From the NCBI GenBank assembly GCA_913049845.1, contig CAJWZE010000008.1:1-45699 (forward strand): a stretch of 45,699 nt of DNA. Direction: 5' to 3'. This document shows positions 15,147-23,805 of this stretch, in pieces (within the stretch, counting starts at the first letter, position 1; every line of letters starts with the position of its first letter). Below the pieces are notes generated by a model. It was given only the letters and a program-made list of their open reading frames with translations, did no database searches and was not told the origin of the DNA. Source of the stretch: an uncultured Cryomorphaceae bacterium. GTDB lineage: Bacteria > Bacteroidota > Bacteroidia > Flavobacteriales > Schleiferiaceae. The translations under genes and the position numbers were made by a program.

Positions 15147-17687
15147 TTACGCACTATTACGCGAAGCATTGATGTTTCCGTACAGCGAGCGTACTACAAG
15201 CTTTTCGAGTATTGCTTTTTCCTGATCACTACAATCGCAGTCTCTCAACTTGATAAGTGCATATTGCTGTATGACTAGTAGTGATAGTACGATGTTCTCA
15301 CGCAAGGCGATAGAGGCTTTGATGCCCGGGTTGTTTGACAACAGCTCTGGCTGGCCACTGATCTTCAGCACCCACTTTTGCGTGCGCTCGAATTCCTCGT
15401 TCATTGCAGACCAAAACGCACCATACTTTGGATCGTCTGCCATGTAGGAGGTGAGCGGGAAGAACGTTTTACACATACTTTGCATGGAATTCTCAATGAG
15501 TGTTCTAAAGAACTTAGATTTCTTGTAAAGTGCCTCAACTTCGTGCAACTTTCCTTCAGAAGCTAATTCCTCAATAGCTTGACCCAGGCCGTAGAATCCC
15601 GGAATATTCATCTTCAGTTGCGACCAAGCACCTACAAATGGAATGGCGCGAAGATCATCTAATTCCAATTTCTTGGCTTTGTTACGCTTTGAAGGACGGG
15701 AACCAATATTGGCCATTCCGTAAAACTTCAACGGGCTCATTTCCTCCAGAAATTCAGTGAACAATGGATTTTCTTTCAGCGCTGTGTAACTCTTTAAACT
15801 GATATCACTAAGCTGTTCCAAAAGTTGACGTCCAGCCGGTTGCAAGAGTTTGGTATCATCCTCCAACAAAAGGTTTTCCAAACCTGCGGTAATCAACTGC
15901 TCCATGTTAAATTGAGCACTTTCCGGCGTACCAAAGTTGCTTGAAATCGTCTGCCCTTGAACCGTCAACTGAATTTCAGAAGAAGCAATGTTCTTGCCTA
16001 ACGACGCATAGAAATTATGGGTATTACCTCCTCCACGTGCCGGTGGTCCCCCACGCCCGTCAAAGAAGAGTACATCTATATCATACTGTTTAGATACACG
16101 GGTGAGGTTCTCCTTCGCACGATAGATGTTCCAGTTGGCAGACATATAACCACCGTCTTTCGTGCCGTCCGAGAATCCGAGCATAATAGTCTGCTTATTG
16201 CCTCTGCGTTGTAAATACGCACGGTAATTTTCATCCGAATACAAGGTATTCATAGATACTCCTGCACCTATGAGATCGTCAATGGTTTCAAACAGTGGTA
16301 CAACATCCACAGTTACCTTCTCCGTTCCAAAGGCGGTCCATCTTGCTAATGCAAAAACGCGAGCTACATCCATAGCACCTCTACAATTTGAGATGATATA
16401 CCTATGTGCTCCTTTTGGACCATTGGATGCTTGTATAGCACGAATAGTCTTAAAGCTCTGTAAAGTATCATCAATGCGGTTGTCACCTGTGAGTCTGCCA
16501 TCCCAGGTCATATTCGTTTTAAAGAGATTTTCTGGGGTTTCTGGCTCAGGAAGACCCAATTGATCAAGAAGTGCATCAAAAGCACGCTTAATTTCTCGGC
16601 TGTCTTGACGGATATCAATACTTGCAAAGTGTGATCCGAACAACGCAACGCGGTCCAACAATTCTTCGACCAACTCTACGAAGATGCTGTCGTGTTTTTG
16701 GATCAAATCTAAACGCACACCGCGTAGGGCTTCTCGGAATGAAATAAAGTCCCAATCTTCCTGATGACGAATACAACGAAGCACTCGCTTTTCAATAGCC
16801 ATAAGGTCTTCATAGACGCCGTCGAAGGAAATTCTACGACGAAGATTTCTTAGATCCTGATAGTAACATTGAAGCAGCACACTTCTAAGGCGATCGGCCA
16901 CTTTTTTGGTAGTATCTAAACTAACATGAGGATTACCATCACGGTCGCCTCCAGGCCAAAAACCAAGGTTGATTAGATTGAGTGTACCATCCCAATCTGG
17001 GAGACTTCGGCGCATTTCAGCCGTAATGTCCCCGGCACTCTTGTAAAATACATTTTGTAAATACCAGATGAGATTGATGGCCTCATCGTACGGTGTTGGT
17101 TTGTTCTTCTGAAAAAACGGCGTCTTACCAAGCTGCTTGAGGTACATGCGAATAGACGATAAATCGTTCTTCTGAATAGCCTCAGTTAAGTCGGTAATAA
17201 TGGCGAGTACTCGACCCGGGTAAAACTGTGTGGGGTGCGCGGTAAGTACCGTACGGATTGAGAACTCCTGCAACCTGTTCTTAAGTTCGTCTAGGTGACC
17301 ACTTCGCTCAGTACGCATCATCAACTCACTGAGGGACCCTTTTCCACTCAAATTATTAAGCTTCCCGTAGGCCGCATCTTCAAGGGCGTCCACCAATACT
17401 ACTTGACGCTCCACATATTGCAGAACCTTAAACAAGAAGTCGTGCCTGCTTTGGAGGTCCTCACCCTCTTTGAACTCATCAAAGAATTGCTCCATGATGT
17501 CTTTAGGGCTGTGGCCTTCAGCTAATCTATTCAAGCAGTACTCGTTGAGAATTGGAATAAACATCCCTGTATTGCGTATACCGTCCAAAGGCAAAGTGAG
17601 AAAAAGACTGTTGTATAGCTGAAACTTTAGTCCTACCTGGTTCTCATAATTCGCAGCACTTAGCGCGAGATTTTCTTGTGTTTCCAT
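15147..17687 (-). CDS. ppc: Phosphoenolpyruvate carboxylase
   Basis: Anaplerotic enzyme: PEP + bicarbonate to oxaloacetate + Pi. Catalytic signatures are present: HPTQFYPGR (catalytic His), GGDRDGNPHV, LGFSDGTKDGGYMSAN, and FFDGRGGPPARGGGNTH, the PEPC glycine-rich loop. The end, NINASRNSA, resembles the usual C-terminal R-N-(T/S)-G active-site tail. The ATG at 17685-17687 (METQENLALS) gives 846 residues and is preferred to an in-frame ATG at 17735, whose extra 16 residues are unlike any PEPC start and overlap another small ORF. Monocistronic on the minus strand, converging with the receptor gene. Allosteric residues cannot be judged here. Confidence 0.95.
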   Translation of the reverse strand: METQENLALSAANYENQVGLKFQLYNSLFLTLPLDGIRNTGMFIPILNEYCLNRLAEGHSPKDIMEQFFDEFKEGEDLQSRHDFLFKVLQYVERQVVLVDALEDAAYGKLNNLSGKGSLSELMMRTERSGHLDELKNRLQEFSIRTVLTAHPTQFYPGRVLAIITDLTEAIQKNDLSSIRMYLKQLGKTPFFQKNKPTPYDEAINLIWYLQNVFYKSAGDITAEMRRSLPDWDGTLNLINLGFWPGGDRDGNPHVSLDTTKKVADRLRSVLLQCYYQDLRNLRRRISFDGVYEDLMAIEKRVLRCIRHQEDWDFISFREALRGVRLDLIQKHDSIFVELVEELLDRVALFGSHFASIDIRQDSREIKRAFDALLDQLGLPEPETPENLFKTNMTWDGRLTGDNRIDDTLQSFKTIRAIQASNGPKGAHRYIISNCRGAMDVARVFALARWTAFGTEKVTVDVVPLFETIDDLIGAGVSMNTLYSDENYRAYLQRRGNKQTIMLGFSDGTKDGGYMSANWNIYRAKENLTRVSKQYDIDVLFFDGRGGPPARGGGNTHNFYASLGKNIASSEIQLTVQGQTISSNFGTPESAQFNMEQLITAGLENLLLEDDTKLLQPAGRQLLEQLSDISLKSYTALKENPLFTEFLEEMSPLKFYGMANIGSRPSKRNKAKKLELDDLRAIPFVGAWSQLKMNIPGFYGLGQAIEELASEGKLHEVEALYKKSKFFRTLIENSMQSMCKTFFPLTSYMADDPKYGAFWSAMNEEFERTQKWVLKISGQPELLSNNPGIKASIALRENIVLSLLVIQQYALIKLRDCDCSDQEKAILEKLVVRSLYGNINASRNSA

Positions 17688-17689
17688 AC

Positions 17690-17839
17690 TTATGGTATTC
17701 TGACTCCTACAGAAGCTTGGTAAATGCCATTCCATTGCTGGCGGTCTAGCTTGATACTCGGGGCTTCTTTACTTTTTACAAGGTGGTCTTCTTTCGTGGT
17801 ACCAACTACAATGTCACTCATCCAAAGAGTACTATACAT
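17690..17839 (-). CDS. Possible 49-aa protein or gene remnant just upstream of ppc
   Basis: An open frame from ATG 17837-17839 to TAA 17690-17692, ending two bases before the ppc ATG. The peptide starts MYSTLWMSDIVVG and ends IYQASVGVRIP. The same frame is open upstream of the ATG and reads GFLLSCSPNNFV, which looks like a lipoprotein signal (lipobox LLSC), but there is no usable start codon for it before a stop. It may be the 3' part of a decayed lipoprotein gene, a short leader ORF of ppc, or noise. No family recognised. Confidence 0.3.
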   Translation of the reverse strand: MYSTLWMSDIVVGTTKEDHLVKSKEAPSIKLDRQQWNGIYQASVGVRIP

Positions 17840-17876
17840 AACAAAGTTGTTCGGGCTGCAACTTAGTAAAAACCCA

Positions 17877-18059
17877 TTACTTGACCTTATTTACTTTGAG
17901 CCATTTTCTATCGCTTTTACTCAGTTTTACATCATCGATATTCCGTGATGGTCGACGTAAAATATCGAAGTTAGCATCTATCGAGATTGTATCAATAGAA
18001 TCTTCGTGGGCAATTCCCCAGAGTTCGTTTTCCAAAAAAAAAACTGCTGTTCTCGACAA
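17877..18059 (-). pseudogene. Possible ORF remnant with an A10/T10 run
   Basis: A minus-strand frame (TTG start only) encoding about 60 residues with a protein-like, acidic composition (FFLENELWGIAHEDSIDT, then ILRRPSRNIDDVKLSKSD). A run of ten A on the plus strand at 18034-18043 lies near its beginning and could mark a frameshift. It ends 36 bases before the lipobox-like frame of the next remnant. Not recognised; coding status uncertain. Confidence 0.25.
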
Positions 18060-18230
18060 CTCAAAGTTTTGAATAAAAAGAGACTTAATCGGCTATTTTC
18101 AGATTTTAAATAAATAATCTATACCAAAAAATGGCTGTGATTATAGCTAGCGCCAAAAAATCGGCCACGAAAAAGGGGTTAGATTAATAAACTGCTCCTT
18201 AATAAGTTAGTCTACGGGGATAAAAGAGCC

Positions 18231-18238
18231 TACTTTTG
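18231..18238 (+). promoter_or_regulatory. Bacteroidota -7 element for typA
   Basis: TACTTTTG matches TAnnTTTG exactly, 20 bases before the typA ATG at 18259. No well-spaced TTG is seen upstream. The implied leader is about 12-15 bases. Confidence 0.55.
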
Positions 18239-18258
18239 CAGCGAAAATCAAATCCCTC

Positions 18259-20052
18259 ATGAACTTGAGAAATATTGCAATTATTGCACACGTCGATCAC
18301 GGTAAGACTACCCTGGTAGATAACATGTTACACACGGCAAAACTGTTTCGTGACAACCAGCACGTAGACGAGCTTCTACTCGATAACAACGATCTTGAGC
18401 GCGAGCGTGGGATCACGATTCTGTCAAAGAATGTTAGTATTCGTTGGAAGGATACGAAAATCAACATTATCGACACCCCTGGTCACAGCGACTTCGGTGG
18501 TGAGGTTGAGCGTGTCTTGAACATGGCAGATGGAGTTCTCCTTTTAGTGGATGCCTTCGAGGGACCTATGCCTCAAACGCGATTCGTTTTACAGAAAGCC
18601 CTTGCCTTGGGCAAGGTGCCGATTGTAGTCATCAATAAAGTAGATAAGCCTAACTGTACACCAGATTTGGTTCACGATCAGATATTTGAATTGTTCTTTA
18701 ACCTAGATGCTACCGAAGAGCAGTTGGACTTCACGACTGTTTACGGTTCGGGCAAGGAAAAATGGATGGGTCCGGATTGGCAAAATCCAACAGAAGACAT
18801 CACCTACCTTCTAGATAGTATTGTAGATACTATTCCTGCTCCTGAGGTATCCGAAGGTAGCCTTCAAATGCAAATCACTTCGCTTGACTTTAGCTCCTTC
18901 ACTGGCCGTATTGCTATTGGTCGTGTAACTCGCGGTCAGGTGAAAGAAAATACGCCTGTTGCCCTTTGCTTGCGCGACGGCAGCGTTAAGAAGGTGCGAA
19001 TTAAGGAATTGATGGCCTTTGAAGGTCTTGGAAAGACAAAAATCAAGGAAGCCAGTGCCGGTGAAATTGTTGCCGTAAACGGTATTGAGGGATTTGAGAT
19101 TGGTGATACCATCGCCGCTGCTGAAAATCCAGAGTCGCTTCCGCATATGGAGATCGACAAACCAACAATGAGTATGTTGTTCTCGATCAACAACTCGCCG
19201 TTCTTTGGAAAGGAAGGGAAGCATGTGACTTCACAAAAGATACGTGAGCGCCTCATGCAAGAGATTGAGAAAAACCTTGCATTGCGCGTTGAGGAGACAG
19301 GTTCTGCGGACCAATTAATCGTTCACGGTCGTGGTATCCTTCACTTAGGGATCTTGATTGAAACAATGCGCCGCGAAGGCTATGAACTACAGCTGGGTAT
19401 GCCGCAGGTGATCTTCAAAGAAATTGACGGTGTAAAGCACGAGCCTATTGAAGAGTTGACCGCAGACGTACCTGAGGAAACTGCGGGTAAGGTAATCGAA
19501 TTGGTGACGAAAAGAAAAGGTGAACTTCTTGTTATGGAGCCTAAGAGCGACCTTACTCGCCTAGAGTTTGAGATTCCTTCTCGCGGTATCATAGGCCTTA
19601 GAAATAATGTACTTACGGTAACCTCAGGTCAAGCTATTATGGCGCACCGCTTTAAGGATTACCAACCGTACAAAGGAGATATGGAGCGTCGTATCTCAGG
19701 GGTGTTAATTGCTAAAGAAGCCGGTAAAGCTTCTGCATACTCGCTCGATAAGCTTCAAGACCGCGGTAAATTCTTCATCGAACCCGCTGATGAAATCTAC
19801 GGTGGCCAAGTAATCGGTGAGCAAAACAAGCCGGGTGACCTGGTCGTGAACCCGTGTGTAAGCAAGCAGTTAAATAACATGCGTGCCGCCGGTAAGGACG
19901 ACAACACTGCCCTAGCCACGCCTATTAAATTCTCTTTGGAGGAAGCGATGGAGTACATTGGTGCTGATGAATACGTAGAGGTAACGCCTGAAAGCATTCG
20001 ATTGAGAAAAATCTTATTGAACGAGCACGATAGAAAGCGTGCCTCGAGATAA
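18259..20052 (+). CDS. typA: Translational GTPase TypA/BipA
   Basis: Ribosome-associated GTPase of the EF-G family that assists 50S assembly and growth under stress or cold. The 597 residues have the full set: P-loop AHVDHGKTTLVD (residues ~9-20), ERERGITI (G2), DTPGHSDFGGEVER (G3), VINKVDKP (G4), then beta-barrel domain II, EF-G III and V-like domains (LHLGILIETMRREGYELQLG, PSRGIIGLRN) and the BipA-specific C-terminal domain (RRISGVLIAKEAGKASAYSL, DEIYGGQVIGEQNK). Length is normal. Monocistronic, with its own -7 element and a hairpin after it. Confidence 0.97.
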   Translation: MNLRNIAIIAHVDHGKTTLVDNMLHTAKLFRDNQHVDELLLDNNDLERERGITILSKNVSIRWKDTKINIIDTPGHSDFGGEVERVLNMADGVLLLVDAFEGPMPQTRFVLQKALALGKVPIVVINKVDKPNCTPDLVHDQIFELFFNLDATEEQLDFTTVYGSGKEKWMGPDWQNPTEDITYLLDSIVDTIPAPEVSEGSLQMQITSLDFSSFTGRIAIGRVTRGQVKENTPVALCLRDGSVKKVRIKELMAFEGLGKTKIKEASAGEIVAVNGIEGFEIGDTIAAAENPESLPHMEIDKPTMSMLFSINNSPFFGKEGKHVTSQKIRERLMQEIEKNLALRVEETGSADQLIVHGRGILHLGILIETMRREGYELQLGMPQVIFKEIDGVKHEPIEELTADVPEETAGKVIELVTKRKGELLVMEPKSDLTRLEFEIPSRGIIGLRNNVLTVTSGQAIMAHRFKDYQPYKGDMERRISGVLIAKEAGKASAYSLDKLQDRGKFFIEPADEIYGGQVIGEQNKPGDLVVNPCVSKQLNNMRAAGKDDNTALATPIKFSLEEAMEYIGADEYVEVTPESIRLRKILLNEHDRKRASR

Positions 20053-20083
20053 AAGCAACTCCTAAACTAGTCCTCCTTAAGTT

Positions 20084-20114
20084 AAAAGCCTCGCGATAAG
20101 AGGGGCTTTTTTAT
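20084..20114. terminator. Bidirectional terminator between typA and the mutase genes
   Basis: AAAAGCCTC (20084-20092) pairs with GAGGGGCTTTT with two extra G on the right arm, followed by TTTTTT. On the minus strand the same hairpin ends in TTTT. The plus-strand T tract contains the TTA that is the complement of the mutase large-subunit stop codon (20111-20113). Confidence 0.75.
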
Positions 20115-22171
20115 TCTTCCAACATCAACTGAAGTATGGCGCCGGCCGCTTTGGCTATGGGAGTACCTGGTCCAAAGATGCCTGCTACACCTTGGTTGTA
20201 CAAGAACTCATAATCTTGCGCGGGGATAACCCCACCGACGATGACCATCATGTCTTCACGACCTAATTCTTTGATTGCTTCCATCACCGCAGGAACCAAT
20301 GTTTTGTGTCCTGCCGCTAAAGAGCTAATGCCAAGGATATGTACGTCATTCTCAACTGCCTGCTTCGCAGCCTCTTTTGGCGTTTGAAATAGTGGTCCCA
20401 CATCGACATCAAAACCAAGATCGGCAAATGAAGTCGCCACCACTTTGGCCCCACGGTCGTGACCGTCTTGCCCCATTTTGGCAACCATAATTCTTGGCCT
20501 ACGTCCAACTTTATCTGCAAAGGCATCGGAAGCTTCGCGCGCCTTTTGAAAATCTTCGTTCTGTACCATCTCCTTCGAATATACGCCACTAATGGTCTTT
20601 GTCGTCGCTTTGTAGCGGCCCCATTTATTTTCTAATGCCAAGGAAATCTCACCAAGGGTGGCTCTAACCTTCGCAGCTTCCACAGCCAAGGCAACTAAAT
20701 TACCGTTGCCTTCAGCGGCGGCCTCTATTCCTGCAAGTGCAGCAGCAACGGCCTGCTCGTTTCTCACGGATTTCAAGGCTTTTAAACCTTCTAATTGCTG
20801 CTCACGAACCTCATCGCCTTTTACTTCTAAGATGTCTATGTTCGCACGTTCGGCCGTTTTAAAGGCATTCACCCCTACAATGATATCTGTACCTCCGTCA
20901 ATGCGAGCCTGCTTTTTCGCTGCAGCCTCTTCAATGCGTAATTTTGGGATCCCAACCTCAATGGCTTGGGTCATTCCGCCGAGCTCGTATATCTCGCTCA
21001 TCAAAGATTCGGCGCGTTCTATTAAGTCCGCTGTGAGCTTCTCTACAAAGTAGGAACCGCCCCAGGGATCTGCGGTGAAGGTGATATCTGTCTCTAGCTG
21101 AAGGTGCAACTGCGTATTGCGTGCAATTCTTGCTGAGAAATCTGTGGGCAAAGCAATAGCTTCATCTAAAGAATTCGTATGCAGACTCTGTGTACCACCC
21201 ATTGTAGCCGCCATAGCTTCGATAGCCGTGCGTGTGACATTGTTAAACGGATCTTGTTCGGTAAGTGACCAACCGGAGGTCTGACTGTGTGTTCTAAGCG
21301 CCATTGACTTCGGATGCTTAGCGCCCAAAGCTTTTATGTGCTTGGCCCAAAGGAATCGGGCGGCACGCATTTTGGCAATCTCCATGAAGGGATTCATACC
21401 GATTCCCCAGAAGAAGCTCAAGCGTGGTGCAAAGACATCAATATCCAACCCCGCTGCAACGCCTGTCTTTACATATTCTAGGCCGTCACAAAGGGTATAG
21501 GCCATTTCAATATCTGCCGTTGCTCCAGCTTCTTGCATGTGGTAGCCCGATATAGATATACTATTGAACTTCGGCATATTTTTGCTGGTGTACGCGAAGA
21601 TGTCCGAGGTGATGCGCATGCTTTCCTTTGGTGGATAGATGTATGTGTTGCGCACCATAAATTCTTTAAGAATGTCGTTTTGTATGGTGCCACTAAGTTG
21701 CTCGAGCGCCACCCCCTGTTCCATTGCTGCGACAATATAAAAAGCCATGACTGGTAAAACCGCTCCGTTCATAGTCATAGAAACAGAGATTTTATCTAGT
21801 GGAATGCCGTCAAAGAGCACTTTCATATCCTCCACAGAGTCGATGGCCACACCGGCTTTTCCAACATCGCCCATCACGCGCTCGTGATCGCTGTCGTACC
21901 CGCGGTGTGTTGCTAAATCGAAGGCGACAGACAATCCTTTCTGTCCAGCGGCCAAATTCCTGCGGTAAAAGGCATTGGATTCCGTGGCCGTAGAAAAACC
22001 AGCATATTGACGAATAGTCCATGGGCGACCCACATACATAGTAGCGTAAGGTCCACGCACATACGGAGGTTCTCCGGGTAAGGTACCCATATGTTTTACC
22101 TGCTTTAGATCTTCAGGGCCATACGAAGCTTTGACTTCGATCTGCTCAGGTGTATTCCAAGTGTTCGACAT
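20111..22171 (-). CDS. mutB: Methylmalonyl-CoA mutase, large (catalytic) subunit
   Basis: Adenosylcobalamin-dependent interconversion of (R)-methylmalonyl-CoA and succinyl-CoA. The 686 residues contain the (beta/alpha)8 substrate barrel ([46 protein letters not shown]-type [30 protein letters not shown]) and a C-terminal cobalamin domain with D-x-H-x-x-G ([10 protein letters not shown]), GISSLAAGH and VGGVIP. The DxHxxG means base-off/His-on B12. The small-subunit gene lies six bases upstream. The organism therefore either imports or makes B12; no cobalamin gene is in the window. MeaB is encoded at 4.8 kb. Methylmalonyl-CoA epimerase is not seen. Confidence 0.97.
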   Translation of the reverse strand: MSNTWNTPEQIEVKASYGPEDLKQVKHMGTLPGEPPYVRGPYATMYVGRPWTIRQYAGFSTATESNAFYRRNLAAGQKGLSVAFDLATHRGYDSDHERVMGDVGKAGVAIDSVEDMKVLFDGIPLDKISVSMTMNGAVLPVMAFYIVAAMEQGVALEQLSGTIQNDILKEFMVRNTYIYPPKESMRITSDIFAYTSKNMPKFNSISISGYHMQEAGATADIEMAYTLCDGLEYVKTGVAAGLDIDVFAPRLSFFWGIGMNPFMEIAKMRAARFLWAKHIKALGAKHPKSMALRTHSQTSGWSLTEQDPFNNVTRTAIEAMAATMGGTQSLHTNSLDEAIALPTDFSARIARNTQLHLQLETDITFTADPWGGSYFVEKLTADLIERAESLMSEIYELGGMTQAIEVGIPKLRIEEAAAKKQARIDGGTDIIVGVNAFKTAERANIDILEVKGDEVREQQLEGLKALKSVRNEQAVAAALAGIEAAAEGNGNLVALAVEAAKVRATLGEISLALENKWGRYKATTKTISGVYSKEMVQNEDFQKAREASDAFADKVGRRPRIMVAKMGQDGHDRGAKVVATSFADLGFDVDVGPLFQTPKEAAKQAVENDVHILGISSLAAGHKTLVPAVMEAIKELGREDMMVIVGGVIPAQDYEFLYNQGVAGIFGPGTPIAKAAGAILQLMLEE

Positions 22172-22177
22172 ACTTCG

Positions 22178-23455
22178 TTATTTACTGTTTTGACGTTCTG
22201 CTTCCAATTTAGCCGCCCAGCGCACAGCGCAGAGTGGTTCAATCTGCTTGTTCTTATGACGTGCCTTTTGTGTGGCCCTATTTGTAAGCTTTGATACGGT
22301 CATTGCCTTAGGCAGCTCATCCCCTTCCAAAGGATAAAGGTTCACGCCCAAGACATCTTTAGGCATCGCCACGTTTACCTCATTTTCTATACGGTCTTGC
22401 ACCCAGCCTTTCTTCAAGGCCTCAACCAAACCGCCTAGCGAGCGTACCTCCGTCAATATTTGTGTCGCAGTATTAACGAGTTCTGCCGTCTTATTCTCGA
22501 TGAAATAGGAACCTGCTGCAGGATCCATCAAACAGTCCATACCGCTCTCATAGGCCAATATAAAATGCTGATTCAATGCCAAACGCTCCCCTTCCGCATC
22601 TACCCCAGCAGCGACACTGTTATAAGGACGAATCTGCACGGCATCTGCACCGCCTGCAATAGCACCAAAGGCCGAGGAGGTGGCGCGCAATAAATTCGTA
22701 TGCATATCGTAGCCACTCTGGTGCGTGGTCGAAGTCTCTGTATAGATTTCTAAATGTACCTCGGGCAAATCATACTCTTTAAGCAACTGCTTCCACAACA
22801 TTCGAAGGGCGCGATGCTTCGCGATTTCCTCAAAAATGTAGGTACCGGCAGTGATTGCTACCCAGTATTGCTCGATGCCCACTTCGCCGAAGTTGGAGAG
22901 GTAGAAATCGAGGTGGGCGGCAGCCAAACCAAGCTGCGTAGCAGCGGAAGAACCACAGGCGCCATAGAAATTGGCATTGGCACACATAAATTTCATGCCC
23001 TTTGGTGCTAGGCGCGCAAGCTCACCCAGTTCGTACATCTTCTCCTCGTGCCAAATACCGGTGCGCGCAGCTATTTCTATGGGGTCGATGTTGATGAAGC
23101 CGCGAAGTTTACTGGCTGGGGTAATCTCATTATGAGCGTGGTGCAACAAGGCTTCCATAACAGCAGGGCCACTGCCTTCAATGACCAAGCCAAGGTTGAT
23201 GTATTCTAATTCAATGTCCTTTAATATACGCGCCAGGTAATGCTCGTCAGTAAGGTAAAAGAGTAGGCCGGATGCACCGTGATCCAGGCGTGAATGTGCC
23301 CAATTGTTCGCTGCAAACTCTTTCTCCACAAAGTGCTCTTGCACCATAGTCCACCAAGGTTGGGCTCGAAAGCCGGGTTTGTTTTGTGGTCCTGAAGTGT
23401 AAAGCGGTTCTACTGGGGTTCCGTGTGGATAGGTTCTTTTCGTGGTTTCACTCAT
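22178..23455 (-). CDS. mutA: Methylmalonyl-CoA mutase, small (non-catalytic) subunit, short form
   Basis: 425 residues aligning with the barrel part of MutA: YTSGPQNKPGFRAQPWW near the start, LLFYLTDEHYL, GSGPAVMEALLHHAH, TSTTHQSGYDMHTNLLRATSS and DPAAGSYFIENKTAEL. It lacks the C-terminal B12-like domain of the ~620-residue enterobacterial or actinobacterial subunit; Flavobacteria usually have this short form, so it is not read as a truncation. It pairs with MutB as a structural subunit. The start ATG overlaps the end of the upstream FtsB-like gene by eight bases (23448-23455), implying translational coupling. Confidence 0.92.
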   Translation of the reverse strand: MSETTKRTYPHGTPVEPLYTSGPQNKPGFRAQPWWTMVQEHFVEKEFAANNWAHSRLDHGASGLLFYLTDEHYLARILKDIELEYINLGLVIEGSGPAVMEALLHHAHNEITPASKLRGFINIDPIEIAARTGIWHEEKMYELGELARLAPKGMKFMCANANFYGACGSSAATQLGLAAAHLDFYLSNFGEVGIEQYWVAITAGTYIFEEIAKHRALRMLWKQLLKEYDLPEVHLEIYTETSTTHQSGYDMHTNLLRATSSAFGAIAGGADAVQIRPYNSVAAGVDAEGERLALNQHFILAYESGMDCLMDPAAGSYFIENKTAELVNTATQILTEVRSLGGLVEALKKGWVQDRIENEVNVAMPKDVLGVNLYPLEGDELPKAMTVSKLTNRATQKARHKNKQIEPLCAVRWAAKLEAERQNSK

Positions 23456-23765
23456 CAGATGAGTTCTCAGTTTCTATGATAGTTACAGTTTCGCCTTCTT
23501 TGTGCATCCCAAAATTTTCGCGAGCATAGGTTTCAAAGGCTTCCGGATTTGTATTCAGTTGCTGAAGAAGCTCACGGTCGTGTTCTAGAGAAGTTTCATA
23601 GAACTCGATATCTGTTTCTAAGGATTCTATCTGCTCGTTCAATTCCGAATGGATAAAGTAATTGTTCGCATCCAAGAACACCATCCATACGGCAAAGAAT
23701 AGCGCCGTAAGGACGTATTGATTGAGTAAAATTTTAAGCATAGGATGTTCGAGGAATTTCTTCAT
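23448..23765 (-). CDS. FtsB/DivIC-like septum formation initiator
   Basis: 105 residues with the divisome FtsB/DivIC layout: short cytosolic N-terminus, one membrane helix (about residues 14-31, LNQYVLTALFFAVWMVFL), then an extracytoplasmic coiled coil (LNEQIESLETDIEFYETSLEHDRELL) and the conserved end of the family, E-x-x-ARENFGM. In Bacteroidota this gene commonly precedes mutA and mutB, often after a uridine kinase gene; here an ABC exporter occupies the upstream place. It overlaps the mutA start by eight bases. The role is cell division in the inner membrane and periplasm. Confidence 0.85.
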   Translation of the reverse strand: MKKFLEHPMLKILLNQYVLTALFFAVWMVFLDANNYFIHSELNEQIESLETDIEFYETSLEHDRELLQQLNTNPEAFETYARENFGMHKEGETVTIIETENSSDE

Positions 23766-23805
23766 TGGTTTAAAATTACGAATTGGACTCCGAAGTTTTG
23801 GCCTC

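Larger units (their letters stand above)
17840..18258. other. Gap between ppc and typA
   Basis: Apart from the ORF remnant at 17877-18059 and the typA promoter at 18231, this stretch holds AT-rich sequence with two similar motifs (CCAAAAAATGGC near 18124 and GCCAAAAAATCGGCC near 18152) but no convincing hairpin terminator or RNA gene. Confidence 0.4.

Noticed and set aside
17688-17735. N-terminal extension of PEP carboxylase from the upstream ATG
   Set aside because: The extra 16 residues resemble no PEPC start and the downstream METQEN start fits the family.
18120-18175. Two similar CCAAAAAAT motifs upstream of typA as operator or hairpin
   Set aside because: Pairing between them is poor and the similarity is dominated by A runs.
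22178-23455. MutA as a truncated pseudogene because it is about 200 residues shorter than the classical subunit
   Set aside because: The reading frame is intact, the barrel is complete and tightly coupled to neighbours, and Flavobacteria normally have the short form.
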